The translations under genes and the position numbers were made by a program. Source: VRUG01 sp965372745 (lineage in GTDB: Bacteria; Planctomycetota; Phycisphaerae; Sedimentisphaerales; Anaerobacaceae). Taken from it: DNA of 64,000 nt. The notes beneath the pieces are model-generated. The model made no database searches. It saw only the letters and a program-made list of their open reading frames with translations, and was not told where the DNA came from. The stretch spans positions 124,001 through 188,000 of the forward strand of contig CBDVDM010000001.1 of NCBI GenBank assembly GCA_965372745.1. The letters are read 5' to 3'. Within the stretch, counting starts at the first letter, position 1, and each line of letters begins with the position of its first letter. This document shows positions 1 through 9,545 of the stretch, piece after piece.

Positions 1-989
<989 letters not shown>

Positions 990-1043
990 TTTTCATTACC
1001 TCTTTATAGCTTTTGGTTTTCAGTTATAGTTACGAACTAAAGT

Positions 1044-1334
1044 TTACTTTTCAACTATTCCCAGCACGTCACTTTCTCTTAAAATGACATAGGTTTTGCC
1101 GTCGATTTCAACATCACTACCCATATATTTTGCGTAGATAACTTCATCGTTTTTTTTGACCGACATCTGGTTTCTTTTGCCGTTATCGAGCAGTTTTCCC
1201 TGCCCGACAGCAATTACTTTGCCGATTTGTGGTTTTTCTTTGGCAGTTTCAGGTAGAATAATACCGCCTGTTGTTTTTTCCTCAGCTTTTGATTGCTTGA
1301 TTACAATTCTGTCATCCAATGGTTTAAGTTTCAT
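1044..1334 (-). CDS. groES: Co-chaperonin GroES
   Basis: This is the 10-kDa lid of the chaperonin. Its 96 residues match the normal family length. It opens with MKLKPLDDRIVIK, has the mobile-loop segment KTTGGIILPETAKEKP at about residues 20-36, and contains the beta-barrel motif EVIYAKYMGSDVEIDGK. ATG 1334 is preceded by AGGAG about 6 nt upstream. The gene is sandwiched between two groEL genes on the same strand, with gaps of 42 and 54 bp, so one GroES probably serves both rings. It carries no metal-binding extension and no truncation. Confidence 0.97.
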   Translation of the reverse strand: MKLKPLDDRIVIKQSKAEEKTTGGIILPETAKEKPQIGKVIAVGQGKLLDNGKRNQMSVKKNDEVIYAKYMGSDVEIDGKTYVILRESDVLGIVEK

Positions 1335-1376
1335 ATGTCAACTCCTAAGGTTATATTAATCTGTTTTCCTTTTATC

Positions 1377-3077
1377 TTACATCATACCCATGCCGCCCAT
1401 GCCAGGCATTCCACCCATGCCGCCCATTCCGGGCATTCCACCCATGCCTCCCATGCCTGCTCCAGGCGGCATAGCTGGCGGGCCGGCCTCCTCTTTTTTG
1501 GGTTTTTCGGTGACAAGACAATCGGTAGTTAAAAGCAGTCCTGCGATACTGACTGCATTTTGTAATGCGATACGTGTTACCTTGACAGGGTCGATTACAC
1601 CTGCCTCGACGAGGTCTTCATATTTGTCAGTGTTTGCGTTGTAACCGAAAGCGTCTTTGCCCTGGGCGATGTTATTGACCACAAGATTGGGCACAGCGCC
1701 TGCGTTTTCCGCGATGCAGGCACAGGGCATGGAAAGTGCTTTTGCAACAATATCGGCGCCAGTTTTTTCATCACCTTTTAGTTTCAAACTTTCGACTGCA
1801 TCGATACAGCGGATAAGAGCGACACCGCCGCCCGGGACGATACCTTCTTCGATAGCTGCTCTTGTCGCATGTAGAGCGTCTTCGATTCGAGTCTTTATTT
1901 CCTTCATTTCGGTTTCGCTGGCGGCGCCGACGTTAATCTGAGCAACTCCGCCGGTAAGTTTAGCTAATCTTTCCTGGAGTTTTTCACGGTCATAATCGCT
2001 CGTTGTGGACTCGATTTCCGTTTGTATCTGTTTGATTCTTCCGGTGATTGTCTCTTTGCTGCCTGCGCCTTCGACGATAATCGTGTTATCATTGTCGATG
2101 GTGACTTTTTTGGCCTGGCCGAGTTGAGAGATACTGATATTTTCAAGCTCTATTCCCAAATCCTTCATGATGGCCTCACCACCTGTAATTATTGCGATAT
2201 CCTCAAGCATTGCCTTTCGCCTGTCGCCATAGCCGGGTGCTTTTACCGCTGCGACCTGAAGAATTCCTTTCAGCTTGTTGACGACTAAAGTGGCTAATGC
2301 CTCGCTTTCAATGTCTTCTGCAATGATGAGAAGAGGCCTTTTGCTCTTTGCCATTTTTTCAAGCAGCGGCACAAGTTTAGTCACGCTGCTTATTTTATCT
2401 TCATGGATAAGGATGTAAGGTTTTTCAAGTTCACAGACCATATTGTCGGGGTCGGTTACAAAATGCGGCGATAAAAACCCTCTGTCAAACTGCATACCCT
2501 CGACAAATTCGACGGTTGTATCAATGCTTTTACCTTCTTCGACTGTGATGACACCGTCTTTGCCGACTCGTTGAAAGGCCTCTGCCATAATCTTTCCAAT
2601 CTCGGCATCGTTGTTGGCTGAGATTGCAGCGACGTTTACAATGTCATCTTTTTTACTGATGTCGACTGGTTTGGTAAGTGACACGAGTTTATCAGTAACC
2701 GCTTTGGCAGCTTTTTGCATACCGCGATTAAGCGACATCGCATCGGCACCGGCTGCCAGGTTTCGGTATGCCTGCTTAAACATCGCTTCGGTCAGGACTG
2801 TTGCGGTTGTTGTACCGTCGCCTGCTATTTTAGAGGTTTTGCTCGCAGCTTCTTTTACTAATTGAGCGCCGAGGTTTTCACTTTTATCAACAAGTTCTAT
2901 TTCTTCTGCGACGGTCACACCGTCCTTTGTTACGGTCGGCCCGCCCCAGCCTTTATCGATAACCGCATTTCTGCCGCGTGGGCCCAGTGTTGATTTCACT
3001 GCCGCTGCCAGTTTTTCCACACCGGCCAGCAGAGATGCCCTTGCATCAGACTCGAATTCCAATTCTTTTACTGCCAT
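1377..3077 (-). CDS. groEL: Chaperonin GroEL, complete copy
   Basis: This is a complete 566-residue chaperonin. It shows LGPRGRN near residue 31, the ATP loop DGTTT at 87-91, VKAPGYGDRRKAML in the apical/intermediate region, SDYDREKLQERLAKL, GIVPGGGVAL and DPVKVTRIALQNA. The C-terminus is a long run of GGM/PGM units (about residues 540-566), the hydrophobic tail that lines the ring cavity and is usually kept by the housekeeping GroEL. It is the first gene of the groEL-groES-groEL cluster and follows a plausible sigma70-type promoter. No CIRCE-type inverted repeat was found upstream, so HrcA control is not supported. The gene before groES rather than after it is an unusual order. Confidence 0.97.
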   Translation of the reverse strand: MAVKELEFESDARASLLAGVEKLAAAVKSTLGPRGRNAVIDKGWGGPTVTKDGVTVAEEIELVDKSENLGAQLVKEAASKTSKIAGDGTTTATVLTEAMFKQAYRNLAAGADAMSLNRGMQKAAKAVTDKLVSLTKPVDISKKDDIVNVAAISANNDAEIGKIMAEAFQRVGKDGVITVEEGKSIDTTVEFVEGMQFDRGFLSPHFVTDPDNMVCELEKPYILIHEDKISSVTKLVPLLEKMAKSKRPLLIIAEDIESEALATLVVNKLKGILQVAAVKAPGYGDRRKAMLEDIAIITGGEAIMKDLGIELENISISQLGQAKKVTIDNDNTIIVEGAGSKETITGRIKQIQTEIESTTSDYDREKLQERLAKLTGGVAQINVGAASETEMKEIKTRIEDALHATRAAIEEGIVPGGGVALIRCIDAVESLKLKGDEKTGADIVAKALSMPCACIAENAGAVPNLVVNNIAQGKDAFGYNANTDKYEDLVEAGVIDPVKVTRIALQNAVSIAGLLLTTDCLVTEKPKKEEAGPPAMPPGAGMGGMGGMPGMGGMGGMPGMGGMGMM

Positions 3078-3145
3078 GATTGATTTTCTCCTTATTCAAC
3101 AAGATTCTAAACCTGGTTTGTATCTGATTTAAACCTGATGTGCAA

Positions 3146-3175
3146 AATATATACCATATTTTGAGCTTAAAACAA
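3146..3175 (-). promoter_or_regulatory. Candidate promoter for the groEL-groES-groEL cluster
   Basis: On the minus strand TTGTTT (3175-3170) and TATATT (3151-3146) are separated by 18 bp, and an overlapping TATATA gives a 16-bp spacing. The site is about 70 bp upstream of the first groEL start. The -35 match is modest. An AAGCTT...AAGCT(C) repeat overlaps the -35 and could be fortuitous. Confidence 0.4.
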
Positions 3176-3340
3176 GCTTTCGTATTGTGATGTTCTTAAC
3201 TTCTTTGTTAGCAGGTAATTACGGTGATTAAAAATTGATAGGTTCCCATATATCCATCTTTACCACAGCTGATATTGGCACATTTTGGCATTTTCAACCT
3301 GCCTTTTCACGCCAACTTGACAGGCCGGACTTAGAATTGG

Positions 3341-3757
3341 TCAGTTTGAGTAACCAAGCAATTTTCTACATTCAGCGACGCTTTGTTTTGTATGTTTCTT
3401 CCAGACGAATCTTCCTCCTATCCTGACAGCTGTATAGATAACCCGCCTTTTCCATAACGAGACAGTCAACACTTCCATAGCCTCGAGAAAAATCTCATCG
3501 CATCGTTTTCTCGGATATAATTCCGTACCGTAACAAAAATCATGTACCACAGCAGCTTTACCATATTTACCCCACGGTGGTATAACACCCCAGAAAAGTC
3601 TCGGCACAGATGTGAAGTCGGTAATAAAACCGGATGGGATACCGATGACTTCTGAACTTTCTTTTGTGCCGACATGATATTCAAATGGTTCTTCAAGTTT
3701 CCATCGCCGGCCGTCTTCAAGCGGTGCTACTATTAAAGGTTTTGTAAAACTGCTCAT
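3341..3757 (-). CDS. DUF1353 family protein
   Basis: This 138-residue protein carries the DUF1353 pattern. A SGFITDFTSVPRLFW segment (about residues 42-56) is followed by PPWGKYGKAAVVHDFCYG (about 60-77), in which the His-Asp pair is the best conserved part of the family. The family is common in tailed phages and scattered in bacterial chromosomes, and its function is not established. ATG 3757 has GGGAGAG about 6 nt upstream. It starts 16 bp after the tsaB stop on the same strand, so the two are probably co-transcribed. No other phage gene is nearby, so it appears to be a domesticated or stand-alone copy. Confidence 0.8.
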   Translation of the reverse strand: MSSFTKPLIVAPLEDGRRWKLEEPFEYHVGTKESSEVIGIPSGFITDFTSVPRLFWGVIPPWGKYGKAAVVHDFCYGTELYPRKRCDEIFLEAMEVLTVSLWKRRVIYTAVRIGGRFVWKKHTKQSVAECRKLLGYSN

Positions 3758-3773
3758 AAATTTCTCTCCCTGT

Positions 3774-4487
3774 CTAAATCTTTTTCATTCCAATGTCAGG
3801 CTGTTGGATATATTTAGGTGCCAATGTCATCGGGTCAGCGAAATCACCTGCCCGTGCCTTTAAAAAGCCTAACTTGTATACCTCTGATGCCTTCGGGCTC
3901 CAAAGGCTTTCATTAAAAAACTCGCTGGTCTCAGCCTTGAATTTGTCTTTGTAGTACACCAGTCCTTCACCTGTCAGCCAGACACATTTTTGTTTACCTG
4001 CAACCTGCTGGTGAAACTGCTCTATTGTCATCAGGCAGTCATCTACTGTCTTTTCCCATTTTTGATTTTGTTTTTCATAGACAGCTACGAAGAACCGGCT
4101 TCGCTTTGCATCGAGGATAACAGCGATTGTTTCAATTGGCTTTTTCTCTTTTTCGACATACTCGATTGCATTGGCGGCGATGACGTCCAGCGTGTCTACC
4201 GTTACGATTTTGACATCGTTTGCCAGAGCCATCATTTTTGCCATTGTCACAGCGATGCGCAGTCCTGTAAAGCTGCCCGGGCCGACGGAGATGTAAATCT
4301 GGTCAATTTCATCCGGTTTTTTGTTAAATCGTTCCAGCATGTCATTGGCAGCAGGGAGGATTTCCGCACTATGGCGCATCGGCGCAGTAAATCTGGTTTC
4401 AGCTAACAGATTTGAACCGGCTGAAAGTGCCACCGAACCGAGTCTTCCGGATGTCTCGACGCTTAATATCAAGGGCTTTGTTTGCAT
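3774..4487 (-). CDS. tsaB: tRNA threonylcarbamoyladenosine biosynthesis protein TsaB
   Basis: TsaB is the scaffold-like partner of TsaD in making the t6A modification next to the anticodon of ANN-decoding tRNAs. From ATG 4487 the protein begins MQTKPLILSVETSGRLGSVAL, which aligns with the usual family start, and it contains the signature SVGPGSFTGLRIAVTMAKMMA at about residues 66-86. The length of about 237 residues is normal. An upstream TTG at 4520 would add 11 residues (MSKFCPYYYRQ); neither start has a convincing ribosome site, so the ATG is chosen by family alignment. A DUF1353 gene follows at 16 bp. Confidence 0.9.
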   Translation of the reverse strand: MQTKPLILSVETSGRLGSVALSAGSNLLAETRFTAPMRHSAEILPAANDMLERFNKKPDEIDQIYISVGPGSFTGLRIAVTMAKMMALANDVKIVTVDTLDVIAANAIEYVEKEKKPIETIAVILDAKRSRFFVAVYEKQNQKWEKTVDDCLMTIEQFHQQVAGKQKCVWLTGEGLVYYKDKFKAETSEFFNESLWSPKASEVYKLGFLKARAGDFADPMTLAPKYIQQPDIGMKKI

Positions 4488-4554
4488 TTGACGATAATAA
4501 TATGGGCAGAACTTCGACAAAGCAAATTTTTCCCTTGTAAAAGGGGTAAATTAT

Positions 4555-4583
4555 TTTACAGATAGTAGGTTTACAAGTATCAT
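4555..4583 (+). promoter_or_regulatory. Promoter for the stand-alone TPR gene
   Basis: TTTACA (4555-4560) and TATCAT (4578-4583) are separated by 17 bp, each one mismatch from consensus. The predicted start of transcription is about 70 nt upstream of ATG 4659. The divergent tsaB lies on the other side. Confidence 0.55.
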
Positions 4584-4658
4584 GGACGGTGTGGTTGGCC
4601 TATGGAAATTGGCTTTAGTTGAATTGCTTATGGAAGAGTTTTTAACTGGAGATTAGTT

Positions 4659-5873
4659 ATGACAAGTTCCGTGTCTAAAAGTATATGTTCTCTAAAAAAA
4701 ATATTACTGGTTTTGGCCTTGGTTGTTTTGTCACCATTAGCTTCGTTAAAGGCGGTTGGTACCAATAATGACTCTGAGCAAACAGACAGACAACACATAA
4801 GCCGGCAGGTAGCACAGGACTGGTTTCTCGTAGGTATCACGCAGCACAAAAAGGGATTGTACTCGGCTGCGGAAAGCTCACTTCTGATGGCAAAGGACTA
4901 TCAGGACTATTTGAGTGATGATGAACGTGAAAAACTGGATGAGTTGCTTAGGCAGACCCACTCTATAATTTCAGAGCAAAAACGCATCTCTAACGAGATT
5001 GAAGCTGTTGATAAACTGATTAAAAGTGACAAGCTTATAGAAGCTAAAGCTGAACTTGAAAGAATCAAGGCTGAACCAAATATCAATAAAGACCAGTTGA
5101 AAAAAGCAGAGACCTTACTTGCGGAACTTAACGATGCCCTTGAGATAATTGACTCAAAGCTAATCCTGCAGGATATAAAAAAAGCCGACGCCTTGATTGA
5201 AAGCGGTCGGTTCGTACAGGCAGGAGCTTACCTTGAAAATCTCAAAACCAGTGAGGGGATGACAGGTGATATTTTAAACGAGATTGCCAAAAGAGTAAGC
5301 AGGATAAATGCACAGCTTGATTTGGAACAGCGGCAGATTGCCGAGCTTTATGTGCAAAGTCTGGAGTATTATCGCAATAATCAGCTTGACAGGGCACGTG
5401 AAAGCTTTGACAGGATAGACAAAATTTTGTCAGAAAGGGCCGTACTTTCAGCAAAGGTTGATGAACAGGACGCACTATCTTTTGAGCAGCTGCAGCGACA
5501 GGTTTCCCTGCCGACGTCGGAACATCGAGTAGTTTGGCAGCCGGTTGTAGAAGAACCTGAGTCTGTCGGGATTGTTGACGTTGAAACAGAAGAGGTGGAA
5601 ACAGAAAAAGATAGTGATATTGAAATTGTCGACCGCGAGATAAAAGTATTGCGAAGCTATGTGAAGGCAATTATCAAAGATGCAGTGGCTAAATCACAAA
5701 ATTACGCAGCCCGCGATGAATTCAGAAAGGCAAAGAAAACTATAGCAGCGGCAGAGCAGCTGATTTCTGAATATCGCCAGTATATCGGGGAAGAGATATT
5801 TGCATATTACAGTACTCTGCTGACTCAGCAGTCCATGCGTATAGCTCAACAGGAAGATGAAGCAGCCTGGTAG
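4659..5873 (+). CDS. Exported TPR-like protein paralogous to the N-terminal half of the neighbouring secretin
   Basis: The protein has 404 residues. A basic start and hydrophobic stretch (ILLVLALVVLSPLASLKA, about residues 15-32) form a signal peptide. The rest is helical and charged, with TPR-like pairs such as ISRQVAQDWFLVGITQHKKG near residue 47 and AELYVQSLEYYRNNQLDRARESF near 230. The same blocks occur in order in the gene at 6244 (RQVAQDWVNAGTEQYKRG; TELYNKSVELYRTGQFEKAREGF; and the region around AIIKDAVAKS / AVVSDAVANT), so the two share ancestry. This copy stops before any secretin domain. GGAGATTAGTT precedes ATG 4659. It probably acts in the periplasm or at the envelope as an accessory to the secretin; that role is inferred from paralogy and position. 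Confidence 0.8.
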   Translation: MTSSVSKSICSLKKILLVLALVVLSPLASLKAVGTNNDSEQTDRQHISRQVAQDWFLVGITQHKKGLYSAAESSLLMAKDYQDYLSDDEREKLDELLRQTHSIISEQKRISNEIEAVDKLIKSDKLIEAKAELERIKAEPNINKDQLKKAETLLAELNDALEIIDSKLILQDIKKADALIESGRFVQAGAYLENLKTSEGMTGDILNEIAKRVSRINAQLDLEQRQIAELYVQSLEYYRNNQLDRARESFDRIDKILSERAVLSAKVDEQDALSFEQLQRQVSLPTSEHRVVWQPVVEEPESVGIVDVETEEVETEKDSDIEIVDREIKVLRSYVKAIIKDAVAKSQNYAARDEFRKAKKTIAAAEQLISEYRQYIGEEIFAYYSTLLTQQSMRIAQQEDEAAW

Positions 5874-6061
5874 TTGAAAAGGCTCATGTAACAAGGCCGG
5901 AGCTTCAAGGCATCTCTAAAAAGCAATTATTAGAGCTACCCTTAATATTTCCACTTGGTTTTTACATAATAAATCCCAAATTTTCCGTGCAAGTTATCGG
6001 ACGTCTTGATAACTCAACTTTCCCTATATTGCCCATGTGGCCTATATATTCATATTAATAT

Positions 6062-6090
6062 GGGACACAGGATTTGCGTTGGAATATAAT
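6062..6090 (+). promoter_or_regulatory. Candidate promoter for the TPR-secretin gene
   Basis: GGGACA (6062-6067) and a perfect TATAAT (6085-6090) are separated by 17 bp, which would give a leader of about 147 nt before the TTG start at 6244. The rest of the 5874-6243 gap is AT-rich. I see no other gene, terminator or riboswitch in it. Confidence 0.45.
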
Positions 6091-6231
6091 GGTACAGACA
6101 GGGGCAAAAAGTATTTTTTTTCTTGCAAACAGGCCTATTTGACGGTAAAATGACATTCAGTAAGTGCTCTATCTTGAAAGGGTGGGTCTACTGACGGTTA
6201 ATTATTTTAAAATATTTGTCTTGGCTTCGGC

Positions 6232-6238
6232 GGGAGGT
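6232..6238 (+). promoter_or_regulatory. Strong ribosome binding site that fixes the TTG start of the secretin gene
   Basis: GGGAGGT lies 5 nt before TTG 6244. No ATG or GTG in frame nearby has a comparable site, and translation from this TTG yields a basic n-region followed by a clear signal sequence. Confidence 0.8.
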
Positions 6239-6243
6239 TTATT

Positions 6244-9200
6244 TTGGGTAAAATAAGAAGAATAGGAAAAGGGTTGGACAAGAAACGCATCTTGGTTATA
6301 TTTGTCCTGGTTTTGCTTGGGAGTCTCTTTTCAAAGACAGTATTGGTTCACGCTGCAGACGAGTCTGATAAGCGGCAAATTGTTCGCCAGGTGGCTCAAG
6401 ATTGGGTTAACGCAGGTACTGAACAATATAAAAGAGGATTCTACGAACAGGCAGAGAAATCATTTCTTTTCGCTCTGGACTATAAAGAATATTTATCTGC
6501 TGCAGAGCGTGAGGAACTTACAGACCTTTTATCACAAACTCGTGTCGCTTTGCATGAGCGTGAGCCTGTTTTAGGGACAATTCAAAAAGCTGACAGCCTG
6601 ATAAGAGAAGGGCAGCTTTCAAAGGCAAGAGAGCTGCTTGAAAAAGTTATTGAAAGTCCGTATCTGACAAGCTCGGAACGCAAACAGGTTTCTGAGGCTT
6701 TGCGGCAATTGGGCGGTCAGATGGAAATGGAAAAAGAAGATATAACTGAGTTGTACAACAAGAGCGTAGAGTTGTATCGAACCGGTCAATTTGAAAAGGC
6801 GCGTGAAGGCTTTTTGAAAATAGCCGGAAGCGGTTTGTCTGGAGCGCCGGCTGGTATGACTGCCGAAGATTACCTTGTTAAAATTGATACAGTGACAAGG
6901 ACCGAGCTGCTTGAGTCAACTAAAGCACAGCCTGTCATTAGCTTGCCAGGCTTATCTGATAAAGTCGAAAAAGAGAAAATAGTCTTTGACAAAACATTAA
7001 GCAGGATGGCCAGGCCTGAACGCATAAATAAATATCAAATTCCTGAATACACAAAACCTGCACCTTTGGATGTACAAACCGAGGGAATCGGTAACGAAAA
7101 TTACATTGAGGTTGTTACCCGTAAGCGAAATATCATTCAAAGCCATACCAAAGCGGTTGTCAGTGATGCAGTAGCAAATACACGGGATTTTGTCAGCCAG
7201 GGTAAATACGTTGAGGCAAAAAACGCTGTTGAGATTGCTGAGCGTAAGGTCGGTGAAAACCAGCTGCATCTTGGTGATGAGCTTTATGAACAATACAGCA
7301 AAATGTTAACTGAGCTTAAAGAGCTTATAAATCAGGGTCAAAGCCGATTTACTCTTGAACTGGCGGAAGAGAAACGTCAAAAAGCTGCAGAGACTCAGAA
7401 AATTCTCAAAGAGCAGATGGAAACTGACAAGGCTATGAGGATAGATGAGTTGATGACAAATTCAAAGGATTACATAAAACAGCAGCGCTATGAAGAGGCT
7501 TTAGGGCAATTGGAAAGTTTACTTGCCATTGACCCGCTAAATGACCGTGCTCTTATCCAGAAACAGATGCTTGAAGATACAATTGGTTACCGCAAACAGC
7601 TTGAAGTAGAAAGAGAAACATCGAGGGAGCGCGTGGATGTTTTGCTTGATGCTGAAAAGGCAGGTATCCCTTATGCTGAAGAAATGAAACATCCAAAGAA
7701 TTGGCGAGAGATTATTTCCAGGCCGACACGCAGGGTGGAAGGTGTGCTTGGCACAGACCCTGCCAATATGGCGGTGATGGAGCAGATGGATGAAGTAATA
7801 GAATTGTTGGAATTGACGCCGGAAACGACATTTGGTGAGACTATTGAGATATTAAAAAATTCGGTTGACCCGCCGCTTAGGGTATTTGTCAACTGGCGTG
7901 ACCTTTATGAGGTTGCAGAGATTGACCAGACAACGCCAATCAATATGGATGCTATACCTGCCATACCGCTTCGTACAGCGATGGAACTTTTACTGGATGC
8001 TGTATCGAGTGAATTTGCTGAGCTCGGCTTTATTGTCAGGGATGGAATTGTTACCATCGCTACGAAAGACTCGTTACCGAGTACGATGGAGATTGAGGTT
8101 TATGATGTTACTCAACTGGTCAGTGCTCCAGCAGCGTTCTTCTTTGAAATGGAAGTTGGAGAGACCAGTGGCGGCGGTAGCGGCGGTGGAAGCAGCGGCG
8201 GTGGTGGCGGCCGTGGCGGCGGTGGTGGTTCCGGAGATGAATCAATTGGTACCGAACTGGTTGAAGAAAGAATGGATGATATTATTTTGCTCATACAGGA
8301 AAGTGTTGATTTTGAAAGTTGGTACGAGAATGGCGGCGAAGCTACCATAAGACAATATGCCAATAACAAGCTCGTTATCAAACAAATACCTGAAAATCAT
8401 AGACATATTAGGAAGGTACTTAAAGGTTTGGGCAAGAGTTTTACTCAGCAGGTCTCAATTGAGGCAAGATTCCTGACTGTAACCGAAAACTTCCTTGAAG
8501 ATATAGGCCTTGATTTTAATTTTTCCTATGATACAGGTAACGAATGGGGTCTTATTAAGTTCAATCAAGGCTCGTCAGACGCAGTGCGTCCGGTCATAGG
8601 AACCGGCGTTCCGGGCGGTTTGACTACGACTTCAGGCGTATCTAGTCCGCAAATCATCCAGGATGCCATTTCATTCAATTTGGCAGGCCCAATCCTTGAT
8701 GACCTCCAGGTCAGCTTTCTTGTCAGGGCCACACAGGCTCATGCCGAATCGAAGACCTTAAATGCTCCAAAGGTGACAGTTATCAGTGGTGATTCAGCGG
8801 CAATAAGAGTTGAAACGGAAAAATCCTATATAGCAGATTATGATTTTGAAGATATAACTGCGGCAGGTGAAGGTCAGGCTATCCGTGTAATTGCAGACCC
8901 TGCTGTTGATACCATTCTCGACGGTGTGGTTCTGAATGTCACGCCGATTGTAAGTGATGACAAAAAATATGTTTTGTTGCGAATTCTGACGTCATTTACC
9001 CAGTCGACATTTGATTCGTTTCCTATTCCAGCCGGTCAGGGCGAGCTAACCTTCCCGATTCAGTTGCCGGTTTCCGAGGTAGCCGAGATACGTACAAAAG
9101 TCAATGTACCCGACGGAGGGACATTGCTGATTGGCGGTCAAAAACTTACCGGAACCCGCGAGATGGAAGTAGGTGTGCCGGTACTGAGTAAGATACCGAT

Positions 9201-9336
9201 ACTTGGAAGGCTTTTTGAGAACAGAAGTGAGGTTAAAGACCATAAAATATTGTTAATACTCGTTAAGCCGACAATCCTGTTGCAGGAGGAACAGGAAGCT
9301 AAGGCACTTGGCGACTTTGGCAGTGATAGTTATTAG
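6244..9336 (+). CDS. TPR-secretin fusion: outer-membrane secretin of the GspD/PilQ superfamily
   Basis: The protein has 1030 residues. A signal peptide (hydrophobic ILVIFVLVLLGSLF, about residues 16-29) is followed by a long TPR-like helical region (about 40-480). Next comes an STN/secretin-N-like block (about 535-625) and a Gly-rich linker (about 641-665). The C-terminal secretin pore domain (about 730-1015) shows VSIEARFLTVTENFLEDIGLDF, LNAPKVTVISGDSAAI, VPDGGTLLIGGQ and VPVLSKIPILGRLFENR. Secretins form the outer-membrane ring of type II secretion and type IV pilus systems. A TPR-headed secretin is typical of planctomycetes, and no other secretion gene is adjacent. The TTG start is supported by GGGAGGT. 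The upstream gene at 4659 is a paralogue of the TPR half. It may export the giant protein encoded next, but that is a guess from position only. Confidence 0.9.
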   Translation: MGKIRRIGKGLDKKRILVIFVLVLLGSLFSKTVLVHAADESDKRQIVRQVAQDWVNAGTEQYKRGFYEQAEKSFLFALDYKEYLSAAEREELTDLLSQTRVALHEREPVLGTIQKADSLIREGQLSKARELLEKVIESPYLTSSERKQVSEALRQLGGQMEMEKEDITELYNKSVELYRTGQFEKAREGFLKIAGSGLSGAPAGMTAEDYLVKIDTVTRTELLESTKAQPVISLPGLSDKVEKEKIVFDKTLSRMARPERINKYQIPEYTKPAPLDVQTEGIGNENYIEVVTRKRNIIQSHTKAVVSDAVANTRDFVSQGKYVEAKNAVEIAERKVGENQLHLGDELYEQYSKMLTELKELINQGQSRFTLELAEEKRQKAAETQKILKEQMETDKAMRIDELMTNSKDYIKQQRYEEALGQLESLLAIDPLNDRALIQKQMLEDTIGYRKQLEVERETSRERVDVLLDAEKAGIPYAEEMKHPKNWREIISRPTRRVEGVLGTDPANMAVMEQMDEVIELLELTPETTFGETIEILKNSVDPPLRVFVNWRDLYEVAEIDQTTPINMDAIPAIPLRTAMELLLDAVSSEFAELGFIVRDGIVTIATKDSLPSTMEIEVYDVTQLVSAPAAFFFEMEVGETSGGGSGGGSSGGGGGRGGGGGSGDESIGTELVEERMDDIILLIQESVDFESWYENGGEATIRQYANNKLVIKQIPENHRHIRKVLKGLGKSFTQQVSIEARFLTVTENFLEDIGLDFNFSYDTGNEWGLIKFNQGSSDAVRPVIGTGVPGGLTTTSGVSSPQIIQDAISFNLAGPILDDLQVSFLVRATQAHAESKTLNAPKVTVISGDSAAIRVETEKSYIADYDFEDITAAGEGQAIRVIADPAVDTILDGVVLNVTPIVSDDKKYVLLRILTSFTQSTFDSFPIPAGQGELTFPIQLPVSEVAEIRTKVNVPDGGTLLIGGQKLTGTREMEVGVPVLSKIPILGRLFENRSEVKDHKILLILVKPTILLQEEQEAKALGDFGSDSY

Positions 9337-9533
9337 TCTCATAGCATTATATAAAGGGGTTTATAAACTTAAGGCATGGCTGTAAGGCATTATAGTAACG
9401 GGTTATGTGATAGTTACACTGGCATTGAACCTGGTCACACCAAAATTAAATGGGGTGCGTGGGGAGGGATACCTGTCTTTATTTATTGGTGTTTGTGGAA
9501 CTAAAGTGGGAAAGTGAAATTAAAATCGCTCTT

Positions 9534-9539
9534 AGGAGG
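9534..9539 (+). promoter_or_regulatory. Ribosome binding site deciding the start of the giant beta-helix gene
   Basis: AGGAGG lies 6 nt before ATG 9546 and 3 nt before ATG 9543. This favours 9546 over an upstream in-frame ATG at 9450, which has no good site and would put 32 non-signal residues before a normal signal peptide. Confidence 0.8.
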
Positions 9540-9545
9540 CGGATG

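Noticed and set aside
3078..3240. CIRCE/HrcA site upstream of groEL
   Set aside because: No TTAGCACTC-N9-GAGTGCTAA-like inverted repeat could be found.
3235..3426. Plus-strand 63-codon open frame overlapping the DUF1353 gene
   Set aside because: No ribosome site or family motif, and it overlaps a well-supported gene on the other strand.
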